Notes: generated from the sequence alone by a model not told the origin. A stretch of 64,000 bases of DNA from Glaciecola blandensis (GCF_031846165.1 NZ_JAVRIE010000005.1:272298-336297), one strand, 5' to 3'; numbered from the stretch's first letter, positions 50,805 to 61,684 are shown. A program made the numbers and translations.

Positions 50805-53800
50805 ATGGTTTACTCTTATAGTGAAAAGAAACGTATCCGTAAGGATTTTGGCAAGCGCCCCCAGGTATTGGAAATTCCATACCTCCTTTCAATTCAACTG
50901 GACTCATTTAAAAAGTTCATTGACCAGGATCCTGATGGTCAATATGGCTTAGAAGCGGCTTTCCGCTCTGTGTTTCCAATAAAAAGCTACAGCGGTAACA
51001 GTGAGTTACAGTATGTAGCATATCGCTTAGGCGAGCCCGTGTTTGACGTAAAAGAATGTCAAATTCGTGGTGTAACTTATTCAGCTCCTTTAAGAGTCAA
51101 GCTGCGTCTTGTCTTGTTTGATAAAGAAGCCGCGCCAGGTACAGTTAAAGACATCAAAGAACAAGAAGTATACATGGGTGAAATCCCATTGATGACTGAA
51201 AACGGTACGTTCGTGATTAACGGTACTGAGCGAGTAATCGTATCTCAGCTACACAGATCACCAGGTGTTTTCTTTGACCATGACAAGGGCAAAACTCACT
51301 CGTCTGGTAAAGTTTTATATAACGCTCGCGTAATCCCATACCGTGGTTCATGGTTGGATTTTGAGTTCGATCCGAAAGATAATTTATTCGTTCGTATTGA
51401 CCGTCGTAGAAAACTACCAGCAACAATTATTCTTCGTGCATTAGAAATGAGCACTGAAGAAATTCTTGAACTTTTCTTTGAAAAGACAGCTGTTCGCATC
51501 GATGGCGACAAGCTGATGATGGATGTTGTGCCAGATCGCCTACGTGGTGAAATTGCGCAATTCGATCTTCTCGATAAGAAAGGCGAAGTGATTGTAGAAA
51601 CCGGTCGCAGAATATCTGCCCGTCACACTCGTGCATTAGAGAAAGCAAAAGTATCAGAATTGGAAGTTCCAGCTGAATACTTACTTGGTAAAATTTACGC
51701 CAAGACTTTCGCGAACGAAGAGACTGGTGAGATTGTTGTCAATGCGAACGATGAAGTCACTTTAGAAAACCTACTCGCTCTTCGTGAAATGGGAATCGAT
51801 ACTTTCGAGACATTGTATATCAATGAGCTTGATCACGGTTCATACATTTCAGACACCATTAAGATTGATTCAAGCACTAATAAATTAGAAGCGCTTGTTG
51901 AAATCTATCGCATGATGCGTCCTGGTGAGCCACCAACGAAAGATGCTGCTGAAACACTGTTCGAGAACTTATTCTTCTCTGACGACAGATATGACTTATC
52001 TGCTGTTGGTAGAATGAAGTTCAACCGTCGCTTAGGTCGTGAAGAACTCACTGGCTCAGGCACACTAGCGAAAGAAGATATTGTTTCTGTAATGAAGCAA
52101 CTTATCACTATTCGTGACGGTAAAGATGAAGTTGATGATATCGATCACTTAGGTAACCGCCGTATTCGTTCGGTTGGTGAAATGGCAGAGAACCAATTCC
52201 GTGTTGGTTTAGTCCGTGTTGAACGTGCTGTTAAAGAACGTTTAAGCTTGGGTGACCTAGATGCCATCATGCCTCAAGATCTTATTAACGCTAAGCCTAT
52301 CTCTGCGGCTGTGAAAGAGTTTTTTGGTTCAAGCCAATTATCTCAATTCATGGATCAGAACAACCCGCTTTCAGAAGTAACGCACAAACGTCGTATTTCT
52401 GCTTTAGGCCCGGGTGGTTTGACGCGTGAAAGAGCTGGCTTTGAAGTTCGAGACGTACACCCGACTCACTATGGTCGAGTATGTCCAATCGAAACGCCTG
52501 AAGGTCCAAACATTGGTTTGATCAACTCGCTTTCGAGCTTCGCAAGAACAAATGACTTTGGTTTCTTAGAAACCCCATATCGTCGTATTGTAGATGGTGT
52601 CGTGACTGACGATATCGATTACCTATCGGCTATTGAAGAAGGTCAATTTGCGATTGCACAGGCAAACGTATTATTAGATGACAAAAATGCATTAGTTGAA
52701 GACTTGATTCCATGTCGTCACCGTGGTGAAACCACATTGATGCAGAAGCAAGACATCACATACATGGATGTCTCTCCACAGCAAATCGTATCAATCGCTG
52801 CAAGTATTATCCCGTTCCTAGAACACGATGATGCTAACCGTGCATTGATGGGATCAAACATGCAACGTCAAGCTGTACCAACGCTAAAAGCGGATAAGCC
52901 TTTAGTTGGAACGGGTATGGAGAAGACCGTTGCGGTTGATTCTGGTGTGACTGTGGTTGCTAAGCGTGGCGGTACTATTGACTATGTCGATGCTAGCCGT
53001 ATCGTGGTTAAGGTTAATGAAGAAGAAATGACAGCCGGTGAAGCTGGTATTGATATCTACAACCTAACTAAGTACACGCGCTCTAACCAAAATACTTGTA
53101 TTAATCAAAAACCAACTTGTAATGTAGGTGACCCTATTGTTACTGGTGATGTACTGGCCGACGGTCCATCAACAGACTTGGGTGAGCTAGCGCTTGGTCA
53201 AAACATGCGCATCGCATTCATGCCTTGGAATGGTTATAACTTTGAGGATTCCATCCTTATTTCTGAGCGAGTTGCTCAAGAAGACCGTTTCACTACGATT
53301 CACATTCAAGAACTTAGCTGTATCGCTCGTGATACCAAGCTTGGTCCTGAAGAAATCAGTGGCGATATCCCGAATGTGGGTGAGTCAGCGCTAGGTAAAC
53401 TAGACGAATCTGGTGTTGTATACATCGGTGCTGAAGTGAAAGGTGGCGATATTCTTGTAGGTAAAGTGACGCCTAAAGGCGAAACACAACTTACGCCGGA
53501 AGAGAAACTACTGAGAGCAATCTTCGGTGAAAAAGCGTCTGACGTTAAAGATACTTCATTACGTGTACCAAACAGTGTACGTGGTACGGTTATCGATGTT
53601 CAGGTGTTTACTCGCGACGGTGTTGAAAAAGACAAACGTGCGCTAGAAATCGAAGACATGCAATTGCGTCAAGTGAAGAAAGACTTAGGTGATGAATTCA
53701 GTATTCTAGCCGATGGTATTTTCGCTCGTGCCCAGAACTTGTTACTTAAGTCTGGCATTGACCAAGCTAAATTAGACAGCACTCCTCGTGAGAAGTGGTT

Positions 53801-54833
53801 CGACATCGTATTAAAAGATGAAGATGCACAAGCTGAGCTTGATCAAAGCGCTGCGCAACACGAAGAAGTGAAAAACGACTTCGATAAGAAATTTGAAAAC
53901 AAACGCCGCAAGATTACTCAAGGCGATGACTTAGCACCAGGTGTGTTGAAAATCGTTAAGGTTTATCTTGCTGTGAAACGTCATATTCAGCCAGGTGATA
54001 AAATGGCTGGTCGTCACGGTAACAAGGGTGTTATCTCAGCAATTCAACCTGTTGAAGATATGCCATACGATGGAAACGGCACGCCGGTAGACATCGTATT
54101 GAACCCGCTAGGTGTACCGTCACGTATGAACATTGGTCAGATTCTTGAAACTCACTTAGGCATGGCAGCCCATGGTTTAGGTGTGAAGATTGACCGCATG
54201 ATCAAAGAGCAAGAAGAAGTCGCGAAATTGCGTAACTTCTTGAAAGAGGTGTATAACCTTGGTGAATCTCATCAAGAAGTTGACCTTGATACTTTCTCTG
54301 ATGACGAAATTAAGCGTTTAGCTGAAAATCTGCGCAAAGGTGTGCCTGTTGCTACTCCGGTATTCGACGGTGCGCGTGAGTCAGAAATCAAAGAAATGCT
54401 GAAACTAGCAGATATTCCTGAAAGTGGTCAGATCGAGTTATTCGATGGTCGCACAGGTAGATCTTTCGAGCGTCCTGTTACTGTTGGTTACATGTACATG
54501 CTGAAACTTAACCACTTGGTTGATGACAAAATGCATGCACGTTCAACTGGTTCATACAGCTTGGTTACGCAACAACCGCTTGGTGGTAAAGCACAATTCG
54601 GTGGTCAGCGCTTCGGTGAGATGGAAGTGTGGGCACTAGAAGCATACGGTGCTGCGTATACGCTACAAGAAATGCTAACTGTTAAGTCAGATGATGTTAA
54701 CGGCCGTACTAAGATGTATAAGAACATCGTAGATGGCGACCACAGAATGGAGCCTGGCATGCCAGAATCCTTCAACGTATTGTTGAAAGAAATCCGTTCA
54801 TTGGGTATTAACATCGAGCTTGAAGAACAGTAA
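50805..54833 (+). CDS. rpoB: RNA polymerase beta subunit
   Basis: A 1342-residue subunit, the same length as in E. coli. The rifampicin region reads FFGSSQLSQFMDQNNPLSEVTHKRRISALGPGG with the usual Asp, His and Ser residues, so no resistance change is seen. GDKMAGRHGNKGV and the C-terminal FNVLLKEIRSLGINIELEE are conserved. GAGGA precedes ATG 50805. rpoC begins 86 bp later. Confidence 0.99.
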   Translation: MVYSYSEKKRIRKDFGKRPQVLEIPYLLSIQLDSFKKFIDQDPDGQYGLEAAFRSVFPIKSYSGNSELQYVAYRLGEPVFDVKECQIRGVTYSAPLRVKLRLVLFDKEAAPGTVKDIKEQEVYMGEIPLMTENGTFVINGTERVIVSQLHRSPGVFFDHDKGKTHSSGKVLYNARVIPYRGSWLDFEFDPKDNLFVRIDRRRKLPATIILRALEMSTEEILELFFEKTAVRIDGDKLMMDVVPDRLRGEIAQFDLLDKKGEVIVETGRRISARHTRALEKAKVSELEVPAEYLLGKIYAKTFANEETGEIVVNANDEVTLENLLALREMGIDTFETLYINELDHGSYISDTIKIDSSTNKLEALVEIYRMMRPGEPPTKDAAETLFENLFFSDDRYDLSAVGRMKFNRRLGREELTGSGTLAKEDIVSVMKQLITIRDGKDEVDDIDHLGNRRIRSVGEMAENQFRVGLVRVERAVKERLSLGDLDAIMPQDLINAKPISAAVKEFFGSSQLSQFMDQNNPLSEVTHKRRISALGPGGLTRERAGFEVRDVHPTHYGRVCPIETPEGPNIGLINSLSSFARTNDFGFLETPYRRIVDGVVTDDIDYLSAIEEGQFAIAQANVLLDDKNALVEDLIPCRHRGETTLMQKQDITYMDVSPQQIVSIAASIIPFLEHDDANRALMGSNMQRQAVPTLKADKPLVGTGMEKTVAVDSGVTVVAKRGGTIDYVDASRIVVKVNEEEMTAGEAGIDIYNLTKYTRSNQNTCINQKPTCNVGDPIVTGDVLADGPSTDLGELALGQNMRIAFMPWNGYNFEDSILISERVAQEDRFTTIHIQELSCIARDTKLGPEEISGDIPNVGESALGKLDESGVVYIGAEVKGGDILVGKVTPKGETQLTPEEKLLRAIFGEKASDVKDTSLRVPNSVRGTVIDVQVFTRDGVEKDKRALEIEDMQLRQVKKDLGDEFSILADGIFARAQNLLLKSGIDQAKLDSTPREKWFDIVLKDEDAQAELDQSAAQHEEVKNDFDKKFENKRRKITQGDDLAPGVLKIVKVYLAVKRHIQPGDKMAGRHGNKGVISAIQPVEDMPYDGNGTPVDIVLNPLGVPSRMNIGQILETHLGMAAHGLGVKIDRMIKEQEEVAKLRNFLKEVYNLGESHQEVDLDTFSDDEIKRLAENLRKGVPVATPVFDGARESEIKEMLKLADIPESGQIELFDGRTGRSFERPVTVGYMYMLKLNHLVDDKMHARSTGSYSLVTQQPLGGKAQFGGQRFGEMEVWALEAYGAAYTLQEMLTVKSDDVNGRTKMYKNIVDGDHRMEPGMPESFNVLLKEIRSLGINIELEEQ

Positions 54834-54919
54834 GCGTTCGGGTAGAGCAGAAACAGGTTGGCCCTGTCTTCACCTCGGTGAATTCAGGGTCGTGACAATG
54901 ACTCCGTTGGGAGAGAAAT

Positions 54920-57900
54920 GTGAAAGACTTATTAAAGTTTATTAAACAACAAAACAAGACCGAAGAATTCGATAATATCAAAATCGGTCTTGCTTCACCG
55001 GACATGATTCGATCATGGTCTTTTGGTGAAGTTAAGAAGCCTGAAACGATTAACTATCGTACGTTCAAGCCTGAGCGTGATGGTCTTTTCTGTGCTCGTA
55101 TATTCGGCCCAGTAAAAGACTACGAATGTTTGTGCGGTAAGTACAAGCGTTTGAAGCACCGCGGTGTTATCTGTGAGAAGTGTGGTGTTGAAGTAACACT
55201 CACTAAAGTACGTCGTGAGCGTATGGGTCACATTGAACTGGCAAGCCCAGTTGCACACATTTGGTTCCTAAAATCATTACCGTCAAGAATCGGTTTGATG
55301 CTAGACATGACACTTCGTGATATCGAACGTGTTTTGTACTTTGAATCATATGTTGTGACAGAAGCGGGCTATACAGAGCTTGAAGCAAGACAGCTATTAA
55401 CTGAAGAAGAATACTTAGATTCTTTGGAAGAGCATGGTGATGAGTTTGAAGCGAAGATGGGTGCAGAGGCAGTATTTGAATTGCTTAAGCAACTTGACGT
55501 TGATGCAGATGTTGCTGCAATGCGTGAAGAGTTACCATCAATCAACTCTGAAACTAAGCGTAAGAAAATTACTAAGCGTTTGAAACTGTTAGAATCTTTC
55601 CAACAGTCTGGCAATAAGCCAGAGTGGATGATCTTAACTGTGTTACCGGTATTACCACCTGAACTTCGCCCACTAGTTCCACTAGATGGCGGTCGCTTTG
55701 CGACTTCAGATTTGAACGACCTTTATCGTCGAGTAATAAACCGTAACAACCGTTTGAAGCGTCTTTTAGACCTTGCAGCACCAGACATCATTGTCCGTAA
55801 CGAAAAGCGTATGCTTCAAGAAGCGGTTGATGCGTTACTTGATAATGGTCGTCGTGGTCGTGCAATCACAGGTTCTAACAAGCGTCCATTGAAATCACTT
55901 GCTGACATGATTAAAGGTAAGCAAGGTCGTTTCCGTCAAAACCTTCTTGGTAAGCGTGTTGACTACTCTGGTCGTTCTGTTATCACCGTTGGTCCAACAT
56001 TGCGTTTGCACCAGTGTGGTCTACCTAAGAAAATGGCTCTTGAGTTATTCAAGCCGTTTATCTATGGCAAATTAGAAGGCCGTGGTCTTGCGACTACGAT
56101 CAAAGCTGCTAAGAAATTAGTAGAACGTGAAGCGCCGGAAGTATGGGACGTTCTTGACGAAGTTATTCGTGAACATCCAGTGTTGCTTAACCGTGCACCA
56201 ACACTTCACAGACTTGGTATCCAAGCGTTCGAACCAACCTTGATTGAAGGTAAAGCTATTCAATTGCACCCATTAGTATGTGCGGCATATAACGCCGACT
56301 TCGATGGTGACCAAATGGCGGTTCACGTACCATTGACTATCGAAGCTCAGTTAGAGTCTCGTGCGTTGATGATGTCAACTAACAACATCCTTTCACCAGC
56401 CAACGGTGAGCCAATTATCGTTCCTTCACAGGACGTTGTATTGGGTCTTTACTACTTAACACGTGACCGTGTTAATGGTTTAGGTGAAGGCATGGTATTT
56501 ACTAGCCCGCACGAAGCTGAAAAAGCATATCGTACAGGTAACGCTGAGCTTCATGCTCGCGTAAAAGTACGTATAACAGAGTTTGATGTTGCAGAAGACG
56601 GCTCAAAAACTGAAAAAGTAACGCTAACAGACACTACTGTTGGTCGCGCAATTTTCTCGTTGATACTTCCTAAAGGCCTGCCTTTTGAAATCATCAACAA
56701 AGCAATGGGCAAAAAGCAAATTTCTCAATTGTTGAACACTTGCTACCGTGTTCTAGGTCTTAAAGATACTGTTATCGCAGCTGACCAAATCATGTATACC
56801 GGTTTCCACTACGCGATGATCGCGGGTGCGTCTGTTGGTATCGATGATATGGTTATTCCAGATGCGAAGAAAGAAATCATCGACGCTGCAGAAGCAGAAG
56901 TTGTTGAGATTCAAGAGCAGTTCCAGTCTGGTCTAGTAACAGCGGGTGAGCGTTACAACAAAGTTATCGATATTTGGTCTACGGCAAACGAAAGTGTTGC
57001 CAAGGCGATGATGGACAACTTGAAAACTGAAACTGTTAAGAACAAAGACGGTGAAGATGAAGAGCAAGCTTCTTTCAACTCAGTTTACATGATGGCCGAC
57101 TCCGGTGCTCGTGGTAGTGCTGCACAGATTCGTCAGTTGGCGGGTATGCGTGGTCTTATGGCGAAACCAGATGGCTCAATTATCGAAACGCCAATTACTG
57201 CAAACTTCCGTGAAGGTCTAAACGTACTACAGTACTTTATCTCTACTCACGGTGCTCGTAAAGGTTTGGCCGATACAGCATTGAAAACAGCTAACTCGGG
57301 TTATTTGACTCGTCGTTTGGTTGACGTTGCACAAGATTTGGTTATCAATAACGACGACTGTGGTACTTTCGAAGGGGTTAAAATGACTCCATTAATCGAA
57401 GGTGGTGATGTTGTTGAAGCACTACGCGAACGTGTTCTAGGTCGTGTTGTTGCTGAAGACGTTGTTAAACCAGGTACTGACGAAGTGTTGGTTGAGCGTA
57501 ATACGCTACTAGACGAAGGTTTAGTAGATATGCTTGAAAGCAACAGTGTTGATCAAATCATGGTTCGCTCGGTTATCACTTGTGATAATGACTTTGGTGT
57601 TTGTGCGAAGTGTTACGGTCGTGACCTAGCACGTGGTCACATGGTTGGTTCTGGTGAGTCTGTCGGTGTAATCGCAGCACAGTCAATCGGTGAACCTGGT
57701 ACACAGTTAACCATGCGTACATTCCACATCGGTGGTGCGGCATCAAGAGCAACAGCAGAGAACAACGTACAAGTTAAAACAACCGGTACATTGAAATTCT
57801 CTAACGCGAAGTTCGTACGCAATACAGATAAGAAAGTGGTTATTATCTCACGTTCAACTGAGTTGACAGTGATCGATGACCAAGGCCGTGAGAAAGAGCG

Positions 57901-59122
57901 CTATAAAGTGCCTTACGGTGCAGTACTAGGTGTAGATGACGGTTCAGCGATTAATGCTGGCGATGTTGTTGCTAACTGGGACCCGCATAGTCACCCAATC
58001 GTGACTGAGCGTGAATCTAAGATCAGCTTCGCAGACATCGATGATTCAAACACTGAAATGCAACAAGACGAATTGACGGGTTTGACTCGTATCGTTGTTA
58101 AAGATCTTTCTAAAGCAAATGCGAAAGAGCCGAAGCTTATTCTTGAGAACGACGAGTTCGGTCTTCAAGAAATCCGCTTGCCAAGCTTTACGACTATCGA
58201 GGCCTCTGATGGCAAGGTAGCTAAAGAAGGTGACGTGTTAGCTCGTATACCGCAAGAAAGTTCGAAAACTCGTGATATTACCGGTGGTCTTCCTCGAGTT
58301 GCTGACTTGTTTGAAGCACGTAAGCCGAAAGAGCCTGCAATCTTAGCTGAAATCTCTGGTGTGATTGGCTTTGGTAAAGAAACCAAAGGTAAGAAGCGCT
58401 TAACGATTACGCCGAAGGCGGGTGAATTTGCTTCGCAAACAAACGACGCAGGTCATTACGAGGAGATGATCCCGAAATGGCGTAACCTGAACGTGTTTGA
58501 AGGTGAATCAGTTGAAAAAGGTGAAGTTATCGCGGACGGCCCAGAGTCGCCACACGATATCCTACGCCTAAGAGGCATTAGTGCTGTTTCTAATTACATC
58601 GTAAACGAAGTACAAGAAGTATATCGCTTGCAAGGTGTAAAAATTAACGATAAGCACATTGAAGTTGTTATTCGTCAGATGTTACGTAAGTGTATGATCA
58701 CTGCGTCGGGCGATACCCAGTTCCTAGAAGGCGAGCAAGTTGAGGTTTCTCAAGTTAAGATCGCTAACCGTGAAATGGAAAAACAAGGTAAGTTACCAGC
58801 AAGCTATGAAACACAGTTGTTGGGTATTACTAAAGCTTCATTGTCGACTGAATCATTTATCTCAGCTGCATCATTCCAAGAAACAACTCGTGTGTTAACG
58901 GAAGCTGCTGTTCAAGGTAAAGAAGATGATTTACGTGGCTTGAAAGAGAACGTTATTGTTGGTCGCTTAATCCCAGCTGGTACTGGTTTTGCGTATCACC
59001 AAAAACGTGCTGCTCGTAAAGCAGCTGAGAGAGAAGAGTCAGTAGAGCCGTCAATGGCTGCTGATGAAGCTGCTCAAGCAATCTCTGAACTACTAAACGC
59101 TGGCGATGACAGCGCAGAGTAA
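54920..59122 (+). CDS. rpoC: RNA polymerase beta' subunit
   Basis: A 1400-residue subunit. It starts with GTG 54920 as in E. coli (MKDLLKFIKQQNKTEEF), with GGGAGAG upstream. The first zinc site is CLCGKYKRLKHRGVICEKCG (Cys70, 72, 85, 88). The catalytic magnesium site NADFDGDQ has Asp460, Asp462 and Asp464, the same numbers as in E. coli. The second zinc site is CDNDFGVCAKCYG. The strong terminator after it closes the operon. Confidence 0.99.
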   Translation: MKDLLKFIKQQNKTEEFDNIKIGLASPDMIRSWSFGEVKKPETINYRTFKPERDGLFCARIFGPVKDYECLCGKYKRLKHRGVICEKCGVEVTLTKVRRERMGHIELASPVAHIWFLKSLPSRIGLMLDMTLRDIERVLYFESYVVTEAGYTELEARQLLTEEEYLDSLEEHGDEFEAKMGAEAVFELLKQLDVDADVAAMREELPSINSETKRKKITKRLKLLESFQQSGNKPEWMILTVLPVLPPELRPLVPLDGGRFATSDLNDLYRRVINRNNRLKRLLDLAAPDIIVRNEKRMLQEAVDALLDNGRRGRAITGSNKRPLKSLADMIKGKQGRFRQNLLGKRVDYSGRSVITVGPTLRLHQCGLPKKMALELFKPFIYGKLEGRGLATTIKAAKKLVEREAPEVWDVLDEVIREHPVLLNRAPTLHRLGIQAFEPTLIEGKAIQLHPLVCAAYNADFDGDQMAVHVPLTIEAQLESRALMMSTNNILSPANGEPIIVPSQDVVLGLYYLTRDRVNGLGEGMVFTSPHEAEKAYRTGNAELHARVKVRITEFDVAEDGSKTEKVTLTDTTVGRAIFSLILPKGLPFEIINKAMGKKQISQLLNTCYRVLGLKDTVIAADQIMYTGFHYAMIAGASVGIDDMVIPDAKKEIIDAAEAEVVEIQEQFQSGLVTAGERYNKVIDIWSTANESVAKAMMDNLKTETVKNKDGEDEEQASFNSVYMMADSGARGSAAQIRQLAGMRGLMAKPDGSIIETPITANFREGLNVLQYFISTHGARKGLADTALKTANSGYLTRRLVDVAQDLVINNDDCGTFEGVKMTPLIEGGDVVEALRERVLGRVVAEDVVKPGTDEVLVERNTLLDEGLVDMLESNSVDQIMVRSVITCDNDFGVCAKCYGRDLARGHMVGSGESVGVIAAQSIGEPGTQLTMRTFHIGGAASRATAENNVQVKTTGTLKFSNAKFVRNTDKKVVIISRSTELTVIDDQGREKERYKVPYGAVLGVDDGSAINAGDVVANWDPHSHPIVTERESKISFADIDDSNTEMQQDELTGLTRIVVKDLSKANAKEPKLILENDEFGLQEIRLPSFTTIEASDGKVAKEGDVLARIPQESSKTRDITGGLPRVADLFEARKPKEPAILAEISGVIGFGKETKGKKRLTITPKAGEFASQTNDAGHYEEMIPKWRNLNVFEGESVEKGEVIADGPESPHDILRLRGISAVSNYIVNEVQEVYRLQGVKINDKHIEVVIRQMLRKCMITASGDTQFLEGEQVEVSQVKIANREMEKQGKLPASYETQLLGITKASLSTESFISAASFQETTRVLTEAAVQGKEDDLRGLKENVIVGRLIPAGTGFAYHQKRAARKAAEREESVEPSMAADEAAQAISELLNAGDDSAE

Positions 59123-59155
59123 GTCAACTTAAGGCGAAAGCTTTTAGAAAGAATA

Positions 59156-59195
59156 AAAACGGGGAGCTGACGAAAGTCGCTCCCCGTTTTGTTTT
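59156..59195 (+). terminator. Terminator of the rpoBC operon
   Basis: AAAACGGGGAGC, then GAC-GAAA-GTC at the tip, and GCTCCCCGTTTT, followed by GTTTT: a long, GC-rich stem 34 bp after the rpoC stop. Confidence 0.95.
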
Positions 59196-59224
59196 GAAAA
59201 AGTGAATAAAGGAGCATAAATTCA

Positions 59225-60340
59225 TTATTGAAATGTCTTCACAAATTCAGCTTGAAATGGATCTACTCTCGATTCGTCACACGCATCATGAAAACCATAT
59301 TCAAAGATGCTTTCAATGTGTCTTGCAATGTAGGGGTCTCGATTCGTATTTTTGTATCGAGTGAGCATGTCAGTCGCCATTTTGTTGTTTCCATTACAAG
59401 CAAAACGAAGGGCATCGTATATTCGGGCATAGCTATCACCGTCATTAGACGCCTCTCGAACTAAAGATATTCCATCCTCTTCAATCGTCATCATGCCCAA
59501 AATAAACTTTGCTCTTGGTTCTTGTCTTTCAGAAACTAAGTACTTTAAGATGGTTTTCGCTTTATATGTTGAGCTTGGGTAATAGCTTTCAAAGTAACCG
59601 TACTTGTTCAGCAGAGTTCCACTATAGAAAGCGTAAGCATGTCGCAGCGCCACTTTCGTGGTCAACTTATCTAAATCGTTTACTTCTACAGATATTGCTA
59701 TATTTTCGAATGACTCTTGTCTTTGTGCTACAAACTCTTCTGCTTGCTTAGCCTCGATAGCTATATCGAATACATAAAGAAAACTAGTTGAAACCAACAT
59801 AAGCCCAGAGCTTAATACCGCCATTACGGGTAGTGATATAAACCAACGGTTTTTCATTGTTTTGTAGCTAGAATGTGGCTCTATTTCTGTGAGCCTAAAA
59901 AAAGCTCTATGCAATTCAAACGGTATTTTCTTGCGTGCTGTGAAGACGGCTAACCAAGCTCCTCCTGCACACATCCCAAGTAGCACAGAGGCCCATACTA
60001 ATGATCCGGGAGGTAATAAAATATTAAGTAATACTGCAGCATAGATAAGTAACGCATGAAGTAGAAAAGCGATTAGTGAAAACACTATCGTATAGCCTCG
60101 GCCATGCATACGCACGGCGCCGCCTATGACTAAACCGCTTATTAGTATAAATGTTGCTGCAATGTCGGGCACTTGCAAATATGTAAAATACCAGAGCCAC
60201 AATGACAAAACACACCATAATGAGCCCAAGACTCCTGCTTTGAGGGCGTTTTGTTTTGATAATAGTTTGTCTACCTCAGCCAATTCCTTTTGCGTCACTT
60301 CCACGTTTCTTTTTACTCCTTCGATACCTACAATACTCAT
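59225..60340 (-). CDS. Unidentified membrane protein between rpoC and rpsL
   Basis: A 371-residue protein I do not recognise. A short helical N terminus is followed by five probable membrane helices (about 33-55, 58-76, 82-103, 108-130 and 168-190). A soluble C-terminal part of about 180 residues follows, starting AIEAKQAEEFVAQRQESFENIA. Parts of the tail (AKFILGMMTIEEDGISLVREASNDGDSYARIYDALRFAC) look like degenerate Sel1/TPR helical repeats. It lies on the opposite strand to the ribosomal operons, where most relatives have no gene. AGGAG is not seen before ATG 60340. Function unknown. Confidence 0.75.
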   Translation of the reverse strand: MSIVGIEGVKRNVEVTQKELAEVDKLLSKQNALKAGVLGSLWCVLSLWLWYFTYLQVPDIAATFILISGLVIGGAVRMHGRGYTIVFSLIAFLLHALLIYAAVLLNILLPPGSLVWASVLLGMCAGGAWLAVFTARKKIPFELHRAFFRLTEIEPHSSYKTMKNRWFISLPVMAVLSSGLMLVSTSFLYVFDIAIEAKQAEEFVAQRQESFENIAISVEVNDLDKLTTKVALRHAYAFYSGTLLNKYGYFESYYPSSTYKAKTILKYLVSERQEPRAKFILGMMTIEEDGISLVREASNDGDSYARIYDALRFACNGNNKMATDMLTRYKNTNRDPYIARHIESIFEYGFHDACDESRVDPFQAEFVKTFQ

Positions 60341-60744
60341 TCATAGGCTGAAAAATCTCACTATGTTCTAAGCTATCAAAGCAACTCAAATGAAGAAAGT
60401 TTTATTCTTAGAATACTGAAAAATTCTAGTTTTGTAGTGCATTTTCTGTATACATTTTCATAAGTTCACCGATGCTTATTTTACTGTTTTAGCGCCCAGC
60501 CTGCTTGACATTCAGCCCTTTGATCTATAACATTCCGCGACCCGAATTTGCCAAAGTCTTATTTTTTTAAAAATCTGACTGAAATATTCAGCTTTATTCG
60601 ATTGCGTAAGTTATTGGTTTTATTCGGTAAAAGAGCAGCAAGTTTATTTTCATAAAGACATAAACTTGTAACAGTACTCGTGTAATCTTCGGCGCTTTCG
60701 TCAATTTTACATTGAGAATATATTTTTTAATCAGGAGCTAGTTA
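60341..60744. promoter_or_regulatory. 404-bp upstream region of the str operon
   Basis: AT-rich spacer between the divergent membrane-protein gene and rpsL. The best promoter candidate is TTGACA (60505-60510) with TATAAC (60526-60531), a short 15-bp spacer and a GC-rich CCGCGACCCG after it. AGGAG lies 8 bases before the rpsL ATG. No other feature is evident. Confidence 0.4.
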
Positions 60745-61119
60745 ATGGCAACAGTTAACCAGTTAGTGCGTAAGCCACGTAAAAAGCCGGTCGAGAAATC
60801 GAACGTAGCTGCTTTACAAGCCTGCCCACAACGTCGTGGTGTATGTACTCGTGTATATACAACTACGCCAAAGAAGCCGAACTCTGCACTACGTAAAGTA
60901 TGTCGTGTTCGCTTAACAAACGGTTTTGAAGTGTCTTCATACATTGGTGGTGAAGGTCACAACTTACAAGAGCACAGCGTGGTACTTATCCGCGGTGGTC
61001 GTGTAAAAGATTTACCAGGTGTTCGTTATCACACAGTTCGCGGTACATTGGATTGCGCTGGCGTTAACGATCGTAGACAAGCCCGTTCTAAGTACGGCGC
61101 TAAAAGGCCTAAGTCTTAA
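60745..61119 (+). CDS. rpsL: 30S ribosomal protein S12
   Basis: A 124-residue protein (E. coli has 124) of the decoding centre. The two loops that mutate to streptomycin resistance, TTTPKKPNSALRK and RGGRVKDLPGVRYH, have the ordinary lysines. It is first in the str operon. Confidence 0.98.
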   Translation: MATVNQLVRKPRKKPVEKSNVAALQACPQRRGVCTRVYTTTPKKPNSALRKVCRVRLTNGFEVSSYIGGEGHNLQEHSVVLIRGGRVKDLPGVRYHTVRGTLDCAGVNDRRQARSKYGAKRPKS

Positions 61120-61192
61120 CGGTTCTCCGTTAGTAAGGCCAAACTATTAAATTAGAGTTTTGGGTTATACCTGAATTCCACGGAGAATTAAG

Positions 61193-61663
61193 ATGCCAAG
61201 AAGAAGAGTCGTAGGTCAAAGAAAAATCCTACCGGATCCTAAGTTCGGATCACAGTTGCTTGCTAAGTTCATGAATGTCGTAATGCTCGACGGCAAGAAG
61301 TCCACCGCTGAAAAAATCGTTTACGGTGCCCTTGATATTGTTGCTGAAAAAACCGGCAAACCACACCTAGAAGTGTTTGAAGATGCACTAGAGAACATCC
61401 GCCCTACAGTCGAGGTTAAATCTCGTCGTGTGGGTGGTTCTACGTACCAAGTACCTGTAGAAGTTCGTCCAGTTCGTCGTAACGCACTAGGTATGCGTTG
61501 GATGGTAGATGCGGCACGTAAGCGTGGTGAGAAATCCATGGCACAGCGTTTAGCAGCTGAAATGATTGATGCACAAGACAACAAAGGTAGTGCGGTTAAG
61601 AAACGTGAAGACGTTCACCGCATGGCAGAAGCTAACAAAGCATTTGCTCACTACCGCTGGTAG
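61193..61663 (+). CDS. rpsG: 30S ribosomal protein S7
   Basis: A 156-residue protein that nucleates assembly of the 30S head. MPRRRVVGQRKILPDPKFGS, RVGGSTYQVPVEV and the C-terminal EDVHRMAEANKAFAHYRW are diagnostic. GGAG lies upstream. In E. coli S7 represses this operon through the rpsL-rpsG spacer. Confidence 0.98.
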   Translation: MPRRRVVGQRKILPDPKFGSQLLAKFMNVVMLDGKKSTAEKIVYGALDIVAEKTGKPHLEVFEDALENIRPTVEVKSRRVGGSTYQVPVEVRPVRRNALGMRWMVDAARKRGEKSMAQRLAAEMIDAQDNKGSAVKKREDVHRMAEANKAFAHYRW

Positions 61664-61684
61664 TCTTGAGATATTGATTGAATT

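Noticed and set aside
52320..52520. Rifampicin-resistance changes in rpoB or streptomycin-resistance changes in rpsL
   Set aside because: The key residues (QLSQFMDQNNP, THKRRISALGP; TTTPKKPNS, GRVKDLPG) are the usual sensitive forms.
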